64,000 bases of DNA from Winogradskyella sp. GTDB taxonomy: Bacteria; Bacteroidota; Bacteroidia; Flavobacteriales; Flavobacteriaceae. Below are positions 36,261 to 44,101 of the stretch, in pieces. Under the pieces are notes generated by a model, which saw only the letters and a list, made by a program, of their open reading frames with translations, had not been told where the DNA came from and made no database searches. The stretch covers positions 1 through 64,000 of the forward strand of contig NZ_JAOARH010000031.1 of the NCBI RefSeq assembly GCF_025210595.1, written 5' to 3'. Both the position numbers and the translations under genes were made by a program. Within the stretch, counting starts at the first letter, position 1, and every line of letters begins with the position of its first letter.

Positions 36261-37340
36261 ATGAAAAGAATATTGTCACTAGACGGAGGAGGAATTAGAG
36301 GAGCTCTGACTTTAGGTTACCTTGAAAAGATAGAAAAAACAATTCAAGAAAAAGAGAATAATCCTAAGTTAAAAATATACGAATATTTTGATTTAATCGG
36401 AGGCACAAGTACTGGAGCAATTATAGCAGCAGGTCTCTGTATAGGTATGACAGCTTCTGAGATTAAAGACTTATACCTTCGTTTAGGTGATAAAATTTTT
36501 GGAAAAAAGAGAAGATTCTTCAAGAACCCCTTTAAATGGTATAAAGCTGATTATGATTATAAACCTCTTGAAGAAGAGTTAAAAAAAGTGTTCAGAGATT
36601 ATACTTTAGGTTCTGATCAAATAAAGACATCTCTTTGTATAATAACCAAAAGAATCGATACACTTAGCACATGGCCACTAACAAATCATCCAAAAGCCAA
36701 ATATTATGAAAAAAACAAAGGTATTTTATTATACAAATTAATTAGAGCTAGCACCGCAGCTCCCACCTATTTTCAACCACAAAAAATCAATGTAGGAGCA
36801 AATGAAATAGGAACCTTTATTGATGGTGGTGTAAGTTTGGCTAACAATCCTTCATTACAACTATTCCTATTAACAACATTAAAAGGCTTCCCTTATAATT
36901 GGGAAACAGGAGCAAATAATCTATCTATTTATTCGATAGGCACAGGAACTTCTACCAAAAGATATAATTATGAAAAGATGCTTAAGAAAGGAAAACTTGG
37001 CTGGGCAAGATTAATGCCTGAAATCTTTATGGAAGATGCTAATTATTTAAATCAAACATTACTTCAATATATGTCTCAACCTCCATCAACATCACAGGAA
37101 ATAGATCGGGAGATAGGCAATCTGAAAAACGACAATTTAACCTCTAAACCCTTATTACATTATATAAGATACAATGTGCTATTAGACGAGAACGAACTGA
37201 ATGATCTAGGATATACAGACCTAACAGAAGAACATATTAATTCTCTAAGAGAAATGTCTGAATCTAAAAACAAAGAACTACTCTATGAAATTGGCTCTAA
37301 AGCTGCTGAAAGAGAGGTAAAAATATATCATTTTAAATAA
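36261..37340 (+). CDS. patatin-like phospholipase
   Basis: 359 residues. The oxyanion loop DGGGIRG (8-14), the nucleophile Ser50 in GTSTG and Asp188 in FIDGG give the complete catalytic dyad of a patatin. Patatins of this type act as membrane-degrading effectors in several defence systems, for example CapV in CBASS. No cyclic-nucleotide synthase gene is near, while TIR genes surround it, so activation by a TIR-made signal or by another operon product is more likely here. It is 11 bp after the TIR gene. Confidence 0.93.
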   Translation: MKRILSLDGGGIRGALTLGYLEKIEKTIQEKENNPKLKIYEYFDLIGGTSTGAIIAAGLCIGMTASEIKDLYLRLGDKIFGKKRRFFKNPFKWYKADYDYKPLEEELKKVFRDYTLGSDQIKTSLCIITKRIDTLSTWPLTNHPKAKYYEKNKGILLYKLIRASTAAPTYFQPQKINVGANEIGTFIDGGVSLANNPSLQLFLLTTLKGFPYNWETGANNLSIYSIGTGTSTKRYNYEKMLKKGKLGWARLMPEIFMEDANYLNQTLLQYMSQPPSTSQEIDREIGNLKNDNLTSKPLLHYIRYNVLLDENELNDLGYTDLTEEHINSLREMSESKNKELLYEIGSKAAEREVKIYHFK

Positions 37341-37352
37341 AAACTCATAATC

Positions 37353-38591
37353 ATGAAAAAAATATGTTTTGTAATAATGGGATATGGAAAAAAAACAGAT
37401 CCATTATCAGGTAAAACATACGACCTCAATATTACTTATAATAAAATAATAAAACCTGCGGTTAAAAAAGCTGGATTTACTTGTATAAGGAGCGATGAAA
37501 TCATTGAATCTGGTATCATAGACAAAAATATGTATGCTTTATTGATCCAAGCTGATCTTGTAATTGCTGATATAACTACCTTTAATTTTAATGCTACATA
37601 TGAATTGGGCATAAGACATGGCGCTAAGCGTTTTGCTACAATTGTTATAAAAGAAAAAGAAGGAGCTATTCCATTTGATATTAGTCGCAATAAAATATTT
37701 TCTTACTCTCACATGGGTAATAATATAGAAGACAAGGAGGTCAAAAGGTGTGTTAAAGAATTGAGAGAGTTAATCATTAGTGTTGACAAAAACCAAGAAA
37801 TCGATAGTCCTTTATTTTATCATATTCCGAGTGTAAAACCATACTCATTACCAGAAAATGAGTATAATCAGATCATTAAAAATTTAAAAGAAAAAGAAGA
37901 TAGTATTTTTTCACTTACGGAAAGAGCCGAGTTCGAAATGTCTAAAAACAACTTCACTCAAGCTAAAAAGCTATGGAAAAAACTAGTTGATAAAATTGAA
38001 AACGACCAATATTACATACAGCAACAAGCATTTTGTACATATAAAGATGAGACAGTAAAACCAAACATAGCTTTAATAGATGCGTTAAGAATAATTAGTA
38101 AGCTAGAGCCAGATAATAGAAACACCATAGACCCTGAGACTTTAGGTATAACAGGAGCAATTTACAAAAGACTATGGGAAAATAATAAAATGGAAATTGA
38201 ATATTTAGATAGATCAATTGAATATTATGAAAGAGGGTTTACCATTAATCAAGATTATTACACTGGAGAAAACTATGCTTTATGTCTTGAATTAAAGTCT
38301 GAGGTCACTCACGATTTTGATGAAAAAACATACCTAAAATATGCAGCAATTAAAGCTCGAAAAGAAATCATCGAAATTATTGATCAATTAAGCAAAGAAG
38401 AGGATTTTGAAATCAGAAGTGATTTAAAGTGGGTATATGCTACTTTATCTCATTGTTATCTAGGAATAAAAAATGCTAAAAAGCATAAAGTATATTCTGA
38501 TAAATTTTATGAATTAAATCCACTTGATTGGCAAAAAGCAACATACGAGAAGTCATTAAAACAATTAAAAAAAATACATCACACTGAATAA
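37353..38591 (+). CDS. deoxyribosyltransferase-like domain fused to TRAFs-binding/TPR domain
   Basis: 412 residues. Residues about 1-150 resemble nucleoside deoxyribosyltransferase-like/TIR-related enzymes: KKICFVIMGYGKK, LLIQADLVIADITTFNFNATYELGIRHG, with the Glu in YELGIRHG in the usual active position. Residues about 180-405 are helical repeats of the MAP3K TRAFs-binding (DUF4071) type, with a TPR-like C-terminal part. Such combinations have been proposed in bacterial conflict systems as nucleotide- or NAD-cleaving units joined to a sensor. Substrate unknown. Confidence 0.75.
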   Translation: MKKICFVIMGYGKKTDPLSGKTYDLNITYNKIIKPAVKKAGFTCIRSDEIIESGIIDKNMYALLIQADLVIADITTFNFNATYELGIRHGAKRFATIVIKEKEGAIPFDISRNKIFSYSHMGNNIEDKEVKRCVKELRELIISVDKNQEIDSPLFYHIPSVKPYSLPENEYNQIIKNLKEKEDSIFSLTERAEFEMSKNNFTQAKKLWKKLVDKIENDQYYIQQQAFCTYKDETVKPNIALIDALRIISKLEPDNRNTIDPETLGITGAIYKRLWENNKMEIEYLDRSIEYYERGFTINQDYYTGENYALCLELKSEVTHDFDEKTYLKYAAIKARKEIIEIIDQLSKEEDFEIRSDLKWVYATLSHCYLGIKNAKKHKVYSDKFYELNPLDWQKATYEKSLKQLKKIHHTE

Positions 38592-38613
38592 ATATTCTTT
38601 AATACAGAACAAT

Positions 38614-39366
38614 ATGAGCAATAACATACCTATATTTTATAGTTACTCTCACAAGGATGAAGTTTTTAGAAAAGAACTCGAGATGCACCTTACAATACTT
38701 AAAAGGCAAGGTATTATTGAAACTTGGTATGATCGAAGAATTGCCCCTGGCAATAATTGGAAAGAAGAAATAAACCTCAATATGCAATCAGCCAAAATCA
38801 TATTATTATTAATTAGCTCTAATTTCTTAGCATCAGATTATTGTTACGATAGTGAGACAATATTTGCTATGGATCAAGCAAAAGAGGAGAAAACAATCGT
38901 AATTCCAATAATATTAAAGCCATGCCTATGGAAAGAAGGTCCCTTTAAAGAATTAAAAGCTCTACCTAGGGATGGCAAGCCAATTACAACTTGGGAGAAT
39001 ATAGATGAAGCATGGTTAAACGTAACAGAAGGAATCTTACAAACAATCAAAAATATTCATGAAAGCAAAACACTATTAAGTCAAGATAGTCAAAAAGTAA
39101 AGTCCCTATCAAATGAAATTGTCAAACCAGGTGGAGGAATTCAAATCACACTATCAAATGAAATATTGAGGTTTCTAAAAGCCTATAACAAGTGGTACTT
39201 CTCCCCTTTAAGAATCCAAAAATGGGGTGGTAAGAGAGATGGTTTCGAGAAGCTGAGGGAATTCGACTCATACAGTATTAAGTCTGAGTTAGAAAAGCTT
39301 AAAAATATCGGCAAAGTAAAAAGCACCTTAAGCCAACAAGGGAATACAATCTATAAACTTAAGTAG
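38614..39366 (+). CDS. TIR domain protein with C-terminal winged-helix-like domain
   Basis: 250 residues. TIR region about 5-150: IPIFYSYSHKDEVFRKELEMHL, WYDRRIAPGNNWKEEI, IILLLISSNFLASDYCYDSE (catalytic Glu position), VIPIILKPC. After a linker of Ser/Gln/Lys, the last 80 residues (FLKAYNKWYFSPLRIQKW, YSIKSELEKLKNIG) look like a small winged-helix adaptor domain. Such effector-associated domains pair proteins in bacterial conflict systems. It could interact with another protein of this operon. Confidence 0.85.
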   Translation: MSNNIPIFYSYSHKDEVFRKELEMHLTILKRQGIIETWYDRRIAPGNNWKEEINLNMQSAKIILLLISSNFLASDYCYDSETIFAMDQAKEEKTIVIPIILKPCLWKEGPFKELKALPRDGKPITTWENIDEAWLNVTEGILQTIKNIHESKTLLSQDSQKVKSLSNEIVKPGGGIQITLSNEILRFLKAYNKWYFSPLRIQKWGGKRDGFEKLREFDSYSIKSELEKLKNIGKVKSTLSQQGNTIYKLK

Positions 39367-39389
39367 GAGACGTTAAAAGATTTAGTAAA

Positions 39390-40610
39390 ATGATAATTAA
39401 TTTTATTAATAGAATTAAAACAGGTTTGATAGATTATTTAACTGACGATTGTTTAAAATATATAGCTAGTAGAAATGAGTACCTTAATGAAATAAACAAT
39501 CAAATCTTATTAACTAGTTCCTCATGTTACTTATGCGTTAATACACTTGACTCAGCCGATGAAAATCAATCTATAAGAAATCTTCAAGAAAATTTATTAA
39601 ATCAGAGTAATAGAGGAGTAGAAGTAAAAGTATTAGTATCATCAATTAATGAAAGATATGAAGGAGCTTATGAGATGATAACAAAAGGAATCGAGTTGAA
39701 ATTTGTTTCTGGGAATATTGGTCAACACTTGAATTTTACATTATTTAATAATGAACACTCAGTTTTTGCCCTTAAAAAAGAAAAACAGAAAAGTAAAAAT
39801 GCACTGCTAGTAAACGATTCAGCACTAAATTACGCTTTGACAAAAACATTTCTAAATGTATGGAGTAATAGACGAAGCTTATCATTTAATGAGTTTTTAA
39901 TATCAAAAAAAAACGAACTTAGCTCTTTTGATTTAGATTATAGAATTGAGATACCAAAAATGTTTAAAATTACTGAAGCATATTTAGATCAAATATTGAA
40001 TGCTTTTCCCAAATATATCTTTTTGATTGGACGTCCAGGTTCAGGAAAATCAGAAATAGCAAATGAACTTTTTGAATATCTTCAAGAGTTAAATTATCAA
40101 AAAGAATCCATAGGTTACATTGATGATTATAATATTTTACATGATTGGTCAAAAGACATAAATATTATCGGAATAGAACATCATGAACCAGATGGATTTA
40201 TAGTTACTGAAAATGACATTTATAATAGATGCGAATTAGAATTAATTAATAGGATTGATAATTCAGAAAACGAAATTTTAATTGTAGAATTTTCTAGAAA
40301 TGTTTATTACGATTTTTATAGAAGCTTATTAAGTAAAAACATAATGAAAAAGTCATTAATATTCTATCTAAATACATCTGTTAAAACATGTTTACAAAGA
40401 AATATTAACAGAAAATATTCTGGACAAATTCCAACTAAATATGTTCCCGAAAACATAATTAAGGATTTTTATGAAAATGATGATTCAGAAATTTTAGAAG
40501 AAGAATTTCCAGACTATGTAAATATAATTGATGGAGAAAAACACTTGGATGATGTGAAACAAGATTTGAGAAGACTTATTAATCGGAAAATATCAAAAAT
40601 CGTAAAATAA
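39390..40610 (+). CDS. PLD-like domain fused to P-loop kinase-like domain
   Basis: 406 residues. The N-terminal 170 residues look like a phospholipase D-like unit (ILLTSSSCYLCVNTLDSA, GVEVKVLVSS, IELKFVSGN) but I see no HKD motif, so it may be non-catalytic. The C-terminal part has the P-loop GRPGSGKS (214-221) and a nucleotide-kinase or zeta-toxin-like layout (IDDYNILHDW, ILIVEFSRNVYYDFYRSL, FYLNTSVKTCLQRN). It is the last gene of the operon, 23 bp after the TIR gene. Function not recognised. Confidence 0.7.
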   Translation: MIINFINRIKTGLIDYLTDDCLKYIASRNEYLNEINNQILLTSSSCYLCVNTLDSADENQSIRNLQENLLNQSNRGVEVKVLVSSINERYEGAYEMITKGIELKFVSGNIGQHLNFTLFNNEHSVFALKKEKQKSKNALLVNDSALNYALTKTFLNVWSNRRSLSFNEFLISKKNELSSFDLDYRIEIPKMFKITEAYLDQILNAFPKYIFLIGRPGSGKSEIANELFEYLQELNYQKESIGYIDDYNILHDWSKDINIIGIEHHEPDGFIVTENDIYNRCELELINRIDNSENEILIVEFSRNVYYDFYRSLLSKNIMKKSLIFYLNTSVKTCLQRNINRKYSGQIPTKYVPENIIKDFYENDDSEILEEEFPDYVNIIDGEKHLDDVKQDLRRLINRKISKIVK

Positions 40611-40759
40611 AGGCTTTCATCTTAAATAATAACTTCAATCATATAATAATTAATAGTTAATTCGATTCAACTCCTAATAGTGATCACAGCTTAAGATCAT
40701 ATTTATTTAATATATTTGAGAACGGAATAAAACCGTAAATTGACATACAAAAGCATAGT

Positions 40760-40910
40760 AGCGTAATCGTATTCTTTTTCTAAGAAATCGCCAATTTCAA
40801 ACAATTCCGAAGAATACAGATATATGACTACGTCCGAAAGGGCGTGGGCTGTCTGTATTGGAATTAGGTGTTTGGCGATACCTTTAGAAAGTATGATTCA
40901 GTTCCACGCT
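40760..40910 (+). ncRNA. 151-nt multi-stem structured element, candidate RNA or cassette site
   Basis: Seven nested stems can be paired by eye: AGCGT/ACGCT (40760, 40906), AATCGTA/TATGATT with one G-T pair (40765, 40892), TTTCTAA/TTAGAAA (40777, 40884), ATCGCCAA/TTGGCGAT (40787, 40872), AATTCC/GGAATT (40803, 40860), AATACAGA/TCTGTATT (40813, 40852) and ACGTCC/GGGCGT capped by a GAAA loop (40830-40845). Such order is very unlikely by chance. A terminator hairpin follows at 40933. It may be a small RNA, or a folded recombination site of a gene cassette. Direction plus is inferred from that terminator. Confidence 0.6.
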
Positions 40911-40932
40911 TCTTTTTTAACACTACTGTTTG

Positions 40933-40958
40933 GCACTGGCAGTGCAACTTTTTTTTTT
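40933..40958 (+). terminator. terminator-like hairpin before the island lipoprotein
   Basis: GCACT (40933-40937) pairs with AGTGC (40941-40945), followed by AAC and a T10 tract ending at 40958. The lipoprotein ATG is at 40962, so transcription from the left would stop just before it. Confidence 0.7.
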
Positions 40959-40961
40959 CAA

Positions 40962-41522
40962 ATGAAGTCTTTTAGAATTATCCTGTCACTGTTAATTATA
41001 TTTTCGTGTAGCAACAAAAATTACAATGAAAATGAAATAACTTTTAGTGTTAGAAAGTATATAACTTCTAACGAAAACACAATTGGAGTTCCAAGAAATG
41101 TCGATTTAAATTCAATTATAATAGATTCTTTAGTTGATTACCCTAAGTATTTATATTTAGAAACAGAATTAAAATCCTTTAATGAATCCGCTAACGGCTA
41201 TAGACATTGGCTAGAAATTTCTAACGAAAACAGAGGAGAGAATTTACGACTGTTAAGGTATTGTAATTCTCAGATAGACACATTACAGAAAATGTATTCT
41301 ATCACCTCAAAAGAAGATAAATACTATAAAGTTTACACAACAATTAGAAAAACTATTCCTGACACAATACCTTTCCTTAAAGAAGTAAATGAAAAACTAA
41401 TTGAAGCAGACTCACTATCTTGGAGTGACAATAAAATGTTTTTAGCAGATGAAAAGTTCAACATTATTGATTGTCCAGTAAAACTAAATTTAAATCTCTC
41501 TGAAGAATTAGAAGAGGAATGA
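40962..41522 (+). CDS. hypothetical lipoprotein
   Basis: 186 residues from the ATG at 40962 (MKSFRIILSLLIIFSCSNKN), with lipobox IFSC (Cys about 16). An ATG at 40824 in frame would run through the structured element and terminator, so it is rejected. The mature part is acidic and helical with no known domain, ending in SEELEEE. It follows the structured element directly, like a gene carried as a cassette. Function unknown. Confidence 0.7.
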   Translation: MKSFRIILSLLIIFSCSNKNYNENEITFSVRKYITSNENTIGVPRNVDLNSIIIDSLVDYPKYLYLETELKSFNESANGYRHWLEISNENRGENLRLLRYCNSQIDTLQKMYSITSKEDKYYKVYTTIRKTIPDTIPFLKEVNEKLIEADSLSWSDNKMFLADEKFNIIDCPVKLNLNLSEELEEE

Positions 41523-41840
41523 AACCTATTCTGAATAAAAATATAATAACCGTAGTAAAACAACGGTAAAACGACGGTGAAGAGACGTAAAAAAGGAGTA
41601 AAGAATTATTTATACTTATAGACTCAAAATAATTGCTCACCAACGCTTAACGGTGGTAAAATGATGGCTATTAGGCAATCTATTTCATTGCTTATTTACC
41701 AAAAAATGCGGCAGATTCAATTAACCTAATCAACTTGGAAATAGCATTTTTTCTAAGAATCACTATTAATATAATTTTACTAAATTATATTAAAACTCAT
41801 ATTTTCAAAATAACTTGCAGAATACTAAGAGTATAAAACT
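41523..41840. other. 318-bp gap with no gene recognised
   Basis: AT-rich, with short repeats of ACGGT (around 41562-41578) and a weak dyad near CCAACGCTTAACGGTGG (about 41641-41657). I see no reading frame with coding features. Confidence 0.45.
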
Positions 41841-43679
41841 ATGGAATCAAAAAAAATAGAAGCAATATTTGACAGTTACCTAACTAAGGAAAAGACAAGT
41901 TATGCAATATTAATTAGTGGTAAATGGGGAAGTGGAAAAACCCATTTATGGAAAAATCCCCTTGAAGAAATAGCAAAGAAGAAAGGATTTGACCCAATAT
42001 ACATAAGCCTTAATGGTATTGAAAGCATAAAAGAAATTGAAGGGACAATATTCAGTCGTCTTCTACCATTTTCTGACACATTAGAAAATAAAGGTGTTAA
42101 AAATGTTCTGAAGGCATTAAACAATTTGGTTAATGTTGGTGGAAAAATATTTGGGAGAGGCACTCAATTAACTGACCTAACTAAAGGAATAAATATTAAT
42201 CTCGATGTCTCCAAAAAAGTATTTTGTTTCGATGATTTAGAGCGGTGTCCAGTTGATTCAGCAAATATTTTAGGTCTCATCAATGAATATACCGAGCATA
42301 AGAACACCAAAGTCATTATTTGTTCTGCTGAAGAAGAAATAAAAGAAAAAAATAGTTATGACAGAATAAAGGAAAAGGTAGTAGGCAGAGTACTTTATTA
42401 TACTGCTAATTACGACGAATTATTTAAAGGCTATGTCAAAAAAATTAAGGAAGAAGATTTTAAAAAGTTTTTGAATTCAAAAAAGGAAACAATAATTAAT
42501 TTCTTCAAGAGACATAAAATCGAGAACTTAAGAACATTCATTTTTTACTTAGAAAATGTAAAGCAGGTTTATAAATTATATGCAGATGAAGAAGATATTA
42601 GTGTGGATAGAATGTTATTCTTTACAGCCATTATAAGTACGGAGTTTAAAAAAGGCAGATTGACAATTTCAGATTTAGACGACAACAAAGGAATCGATGG
42701 TTTTGCTATGTTCATCGATTTTGGAGCATCACTTAATAATAATTTCGGCAAACCAATTATCGGTGCAGAGCCTGAAGTTGAAAAAGAAAAAAGTTACAAA
42801 GATGAGTTTATTGAAGAATATTTGGGAAGTGAAAACGAAAAAAACATGTATTCATTTTCAACTACCATATATGAGTTTATTTTAACTGGCTACCTAAACG
42901 AAGAAAATTTAAAATCCGAAATTGACCGCAACAATGGTAAAATTGAAGGGGCAGAAGAATACAAGCCTTTTAATTCCCTAATGGGCTATAACTTTAGAAT
43001 ACTTGAGAATGAAGAATTTGAAAAAAATTTAATTGATGTCTTAGATTATGCAGAAAAAGGAATCTATGATATTTATGACTACCAGCCTCTTTTCAATAAT
43101 TACAAGTATTTTATCAAGATAGGCGCGTTAAATATGAGTCAAGAGGAATTAACTGCAAAACTTCACAAAGGGTTGGAAATCGCTAATCAAAAGTGCGAAA
43201 TTAATTTTGGTAAATACAGACAGATTGAAGGTATAAGAGTCTTCAAAGGCGATGAAGCGTTAAATGAAATAGATGTAAAAATTCTTGAGTTGCATGACGA
43301 AAAAAACAAACAATTAAAGAAGGAGAATGCAAACAGAATATTTGATATAATATCCTTAGATTATGATGAGGTAGATGACTTCTTAAAAGAAACCTTAAAT
43401 CGTGAAAATGGTCTTTTCCAGTTTATAAACGGCAAAGACTTTTTTGACTCGTTAATCAAATTGAAAAATAAAAATATCTTAACCTTTAGCAATGCCCTTG
43501 TTGATATTTATAAGAAAACATACATTTCCGAACCAAATAAAGAACTACCTTTTTTTAAAACCCTTCACGAGAATATAACAGCGTATATTAAATCAAATGA
43601 ATTAAAAAATCCTAATAAAATAATTTTAGAAGAACTAATTATAAGACTCGATGAGATTATTCAAAGTTTTGAACATTGA
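41841..43679 (+). CDS. KAP-type P-loop NTPase
   Basis: 612 residues. The Walker A motif GKWGSGKT (27-34) and Walker B FCFDDLERC (about 132-140) match the KAP/STAND-like P-loop family; a possible sensor region IICSAEEEIKEKNSYDRIKEKVVGR follows. The remaining 400 residues are mainly helical without a recognised enzyme domain and no clear membrane helix. KAP NTPases occur in several defence loci. It is the last gene before attR and stands as its own transcription unit. Confidence 0.85.
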   Translation: MESKKIEAIFDSYLTKEKTSYAILISGKWGSGKTHLWKNPLEEIAKKKGFDPIYISLNGIESIKEIEGTIFSRLLPFSDTLENKGVKNVLKALNNLVNVGGKIFGRGTQLTDLTKGININLDVSKKVFCFDDLERCPVDSANILGLINEYTEHKNTKVIICSAEEEIKEKNSYDRIKEKVVGRVLYYTANYDELFKGYVKKIKEEDFKKFLNSKKETIINFFKRHKIENLRTFIFYLENVKQVYKLYADEEDISVDRMLFFTAIISTEFKKGRLTISDLDDNKGIDGFAMFIDFGASLNNNFGKPIIGAEPEVEKEKSYKDEFIEEYLGSENEKNMYSFSTTIYEFILTGYLNEENLKSEIDRNNGKIEGAEEYKPFNSLMGYNFRILENEEFEKNLIDVLDYAEKGIYDIYDYQPLFNNYKYFIKIGALNMSQEELTAKLHKGLEIANQKCEINFGKYRQIEGIRVFKGDEALNEIDVKILELHDEKNKQLKKENANRIFDIISLDYDEVDDFLKETLNRENGLFQFINGKDFFDSLIKLKNKNILTFSNALVDIYKKTYISEPNKELPFFKTLHENITAYIKSNELKNPNKIILEELIIRLDEIIQSFEH

Positions 43680-43756
43680 ATAAACGAGACAAATAATTAA
43701 CCTATCATCAAATTGTGGGGAAAATATGGGGATAAACAACAAAACACCAACAAACA

Positions 43757-43797
43757 AAAAACCTCAACTCGTTAATAAACAAACGGTTGAGGTTTTT
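43757..43797. terminator. island-supplied terminator next to tRNA-Leu
   Basis: AAAAACCTCAAC (43757-43768) and GTTGAGGTTTTT (43786-43797), with A/T runs on both ends so it can act on either strand. It now ends transcription of tRNA-Leu from the right and of the KAP gene from the left. Confidence 0.8.
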
Positions 43798-43802
43798 ATT
43801 TA

Positions 43803-43817
43803 GTACTGAAGGCGGGA
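43803..43817. other. attR, right copy of island attachment core
   Basis: The 15-bp GTACTGAAGGCGGGA is identical to 26106-26120; here it encodes the acceptor stem 3' side and part of the T arm of tRNA-Leu. Confidence 0.85.
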
Positions 43818-43888
43818 CTTGAACCCGCACGGCCATAATGGCCATTGGATTTTAAGTCCAACGTGTCTACCAATTCCACCACTTCAGC
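43804..43888 (-). tRNA. tRNA-Leu (anticodon UAA)
   Basis: 85 nt on the minus strand: acceptor GCTGAAG with CTTCAGT, anticodon loop CTTAAAA (UAA), a long variable arm and the T arm CGGGTTCAAGTCCCG. The gene is intact because the element restored its 3' end. CCA is not encoded. Confidence 0.96.
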
Positions 43889-43931
43889 ATCCAAGTTGCA
43901 GTCTGCAACTTAATTGGTATATATTTTATAG

Positions 43932-44003
43932 AGCGAAAGACGGGATTTGAACCCGCGACCCTCACCTTGGCAAGGTGATGCTCTACCCCTGAGCTACTTT
44001 CGC
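43932..44003 (-). tRNA. tRNA-Gly (anticodon GCC)
   Basis: 72 nt on the minus strand: acceptor GCGAAAG with CTTTCGC, anticodon loop TTGCCAA (GCC) and T arm CGGGTTCAAATCCCG. It lies 43 bp upstream of tRNA-Leu in the same direction, so both are probably cut from one transcript. Confidence 0.96.
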
Positions 44004-44101
44004 GTAGTCTTTTTTAATGAACTTTTCGCTGTAAAAGCGGATGCAAATTTAAACTATTTATTATAAATGCAAAGACTTTTTTAAAATAAATTAAAATATA
44101 T

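Larger units (their letters stand above)
26106..43817. mobile_element. genomic island integrated at tRNA-Leu(UAA)
   Basis: About 17.7 kb bounded by 15-bp direct repeats, with a tyrosine recombinase just inside the left end and the intact tRNA gene at the right end. The tRNA is read leftward, so its 3' end is the crossover site, as is usual for tRNA-integrating elements. Cargo is an integrase, an excisionase-like gene, two unknown genes, a regulated gasdermin/caspase/TIR cluster, a TIR-patatin operon, a structured element with a lipoprotein, and a KAP NTPase. No conjugation genes are visible, so transfer would need help from another element. Confidence 0.88.

Noticed and set aside
36261..37340. 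CBASS with a CapV-type patatin
   Set aside because: No cGAS/DncV-like nucleotidyltransferase or Cap accessory gene is near.
40760..40910. A retron RNA
   Set aside because: No reverse transcriptase gene lies beside it.
40824..40961. N-terminal extension of the island lipoprotein from an earlier ATG
   Set aside because: The extension would be translated through the structured element and the T10 terminator, and the lipoprotein signal begins at 40962.
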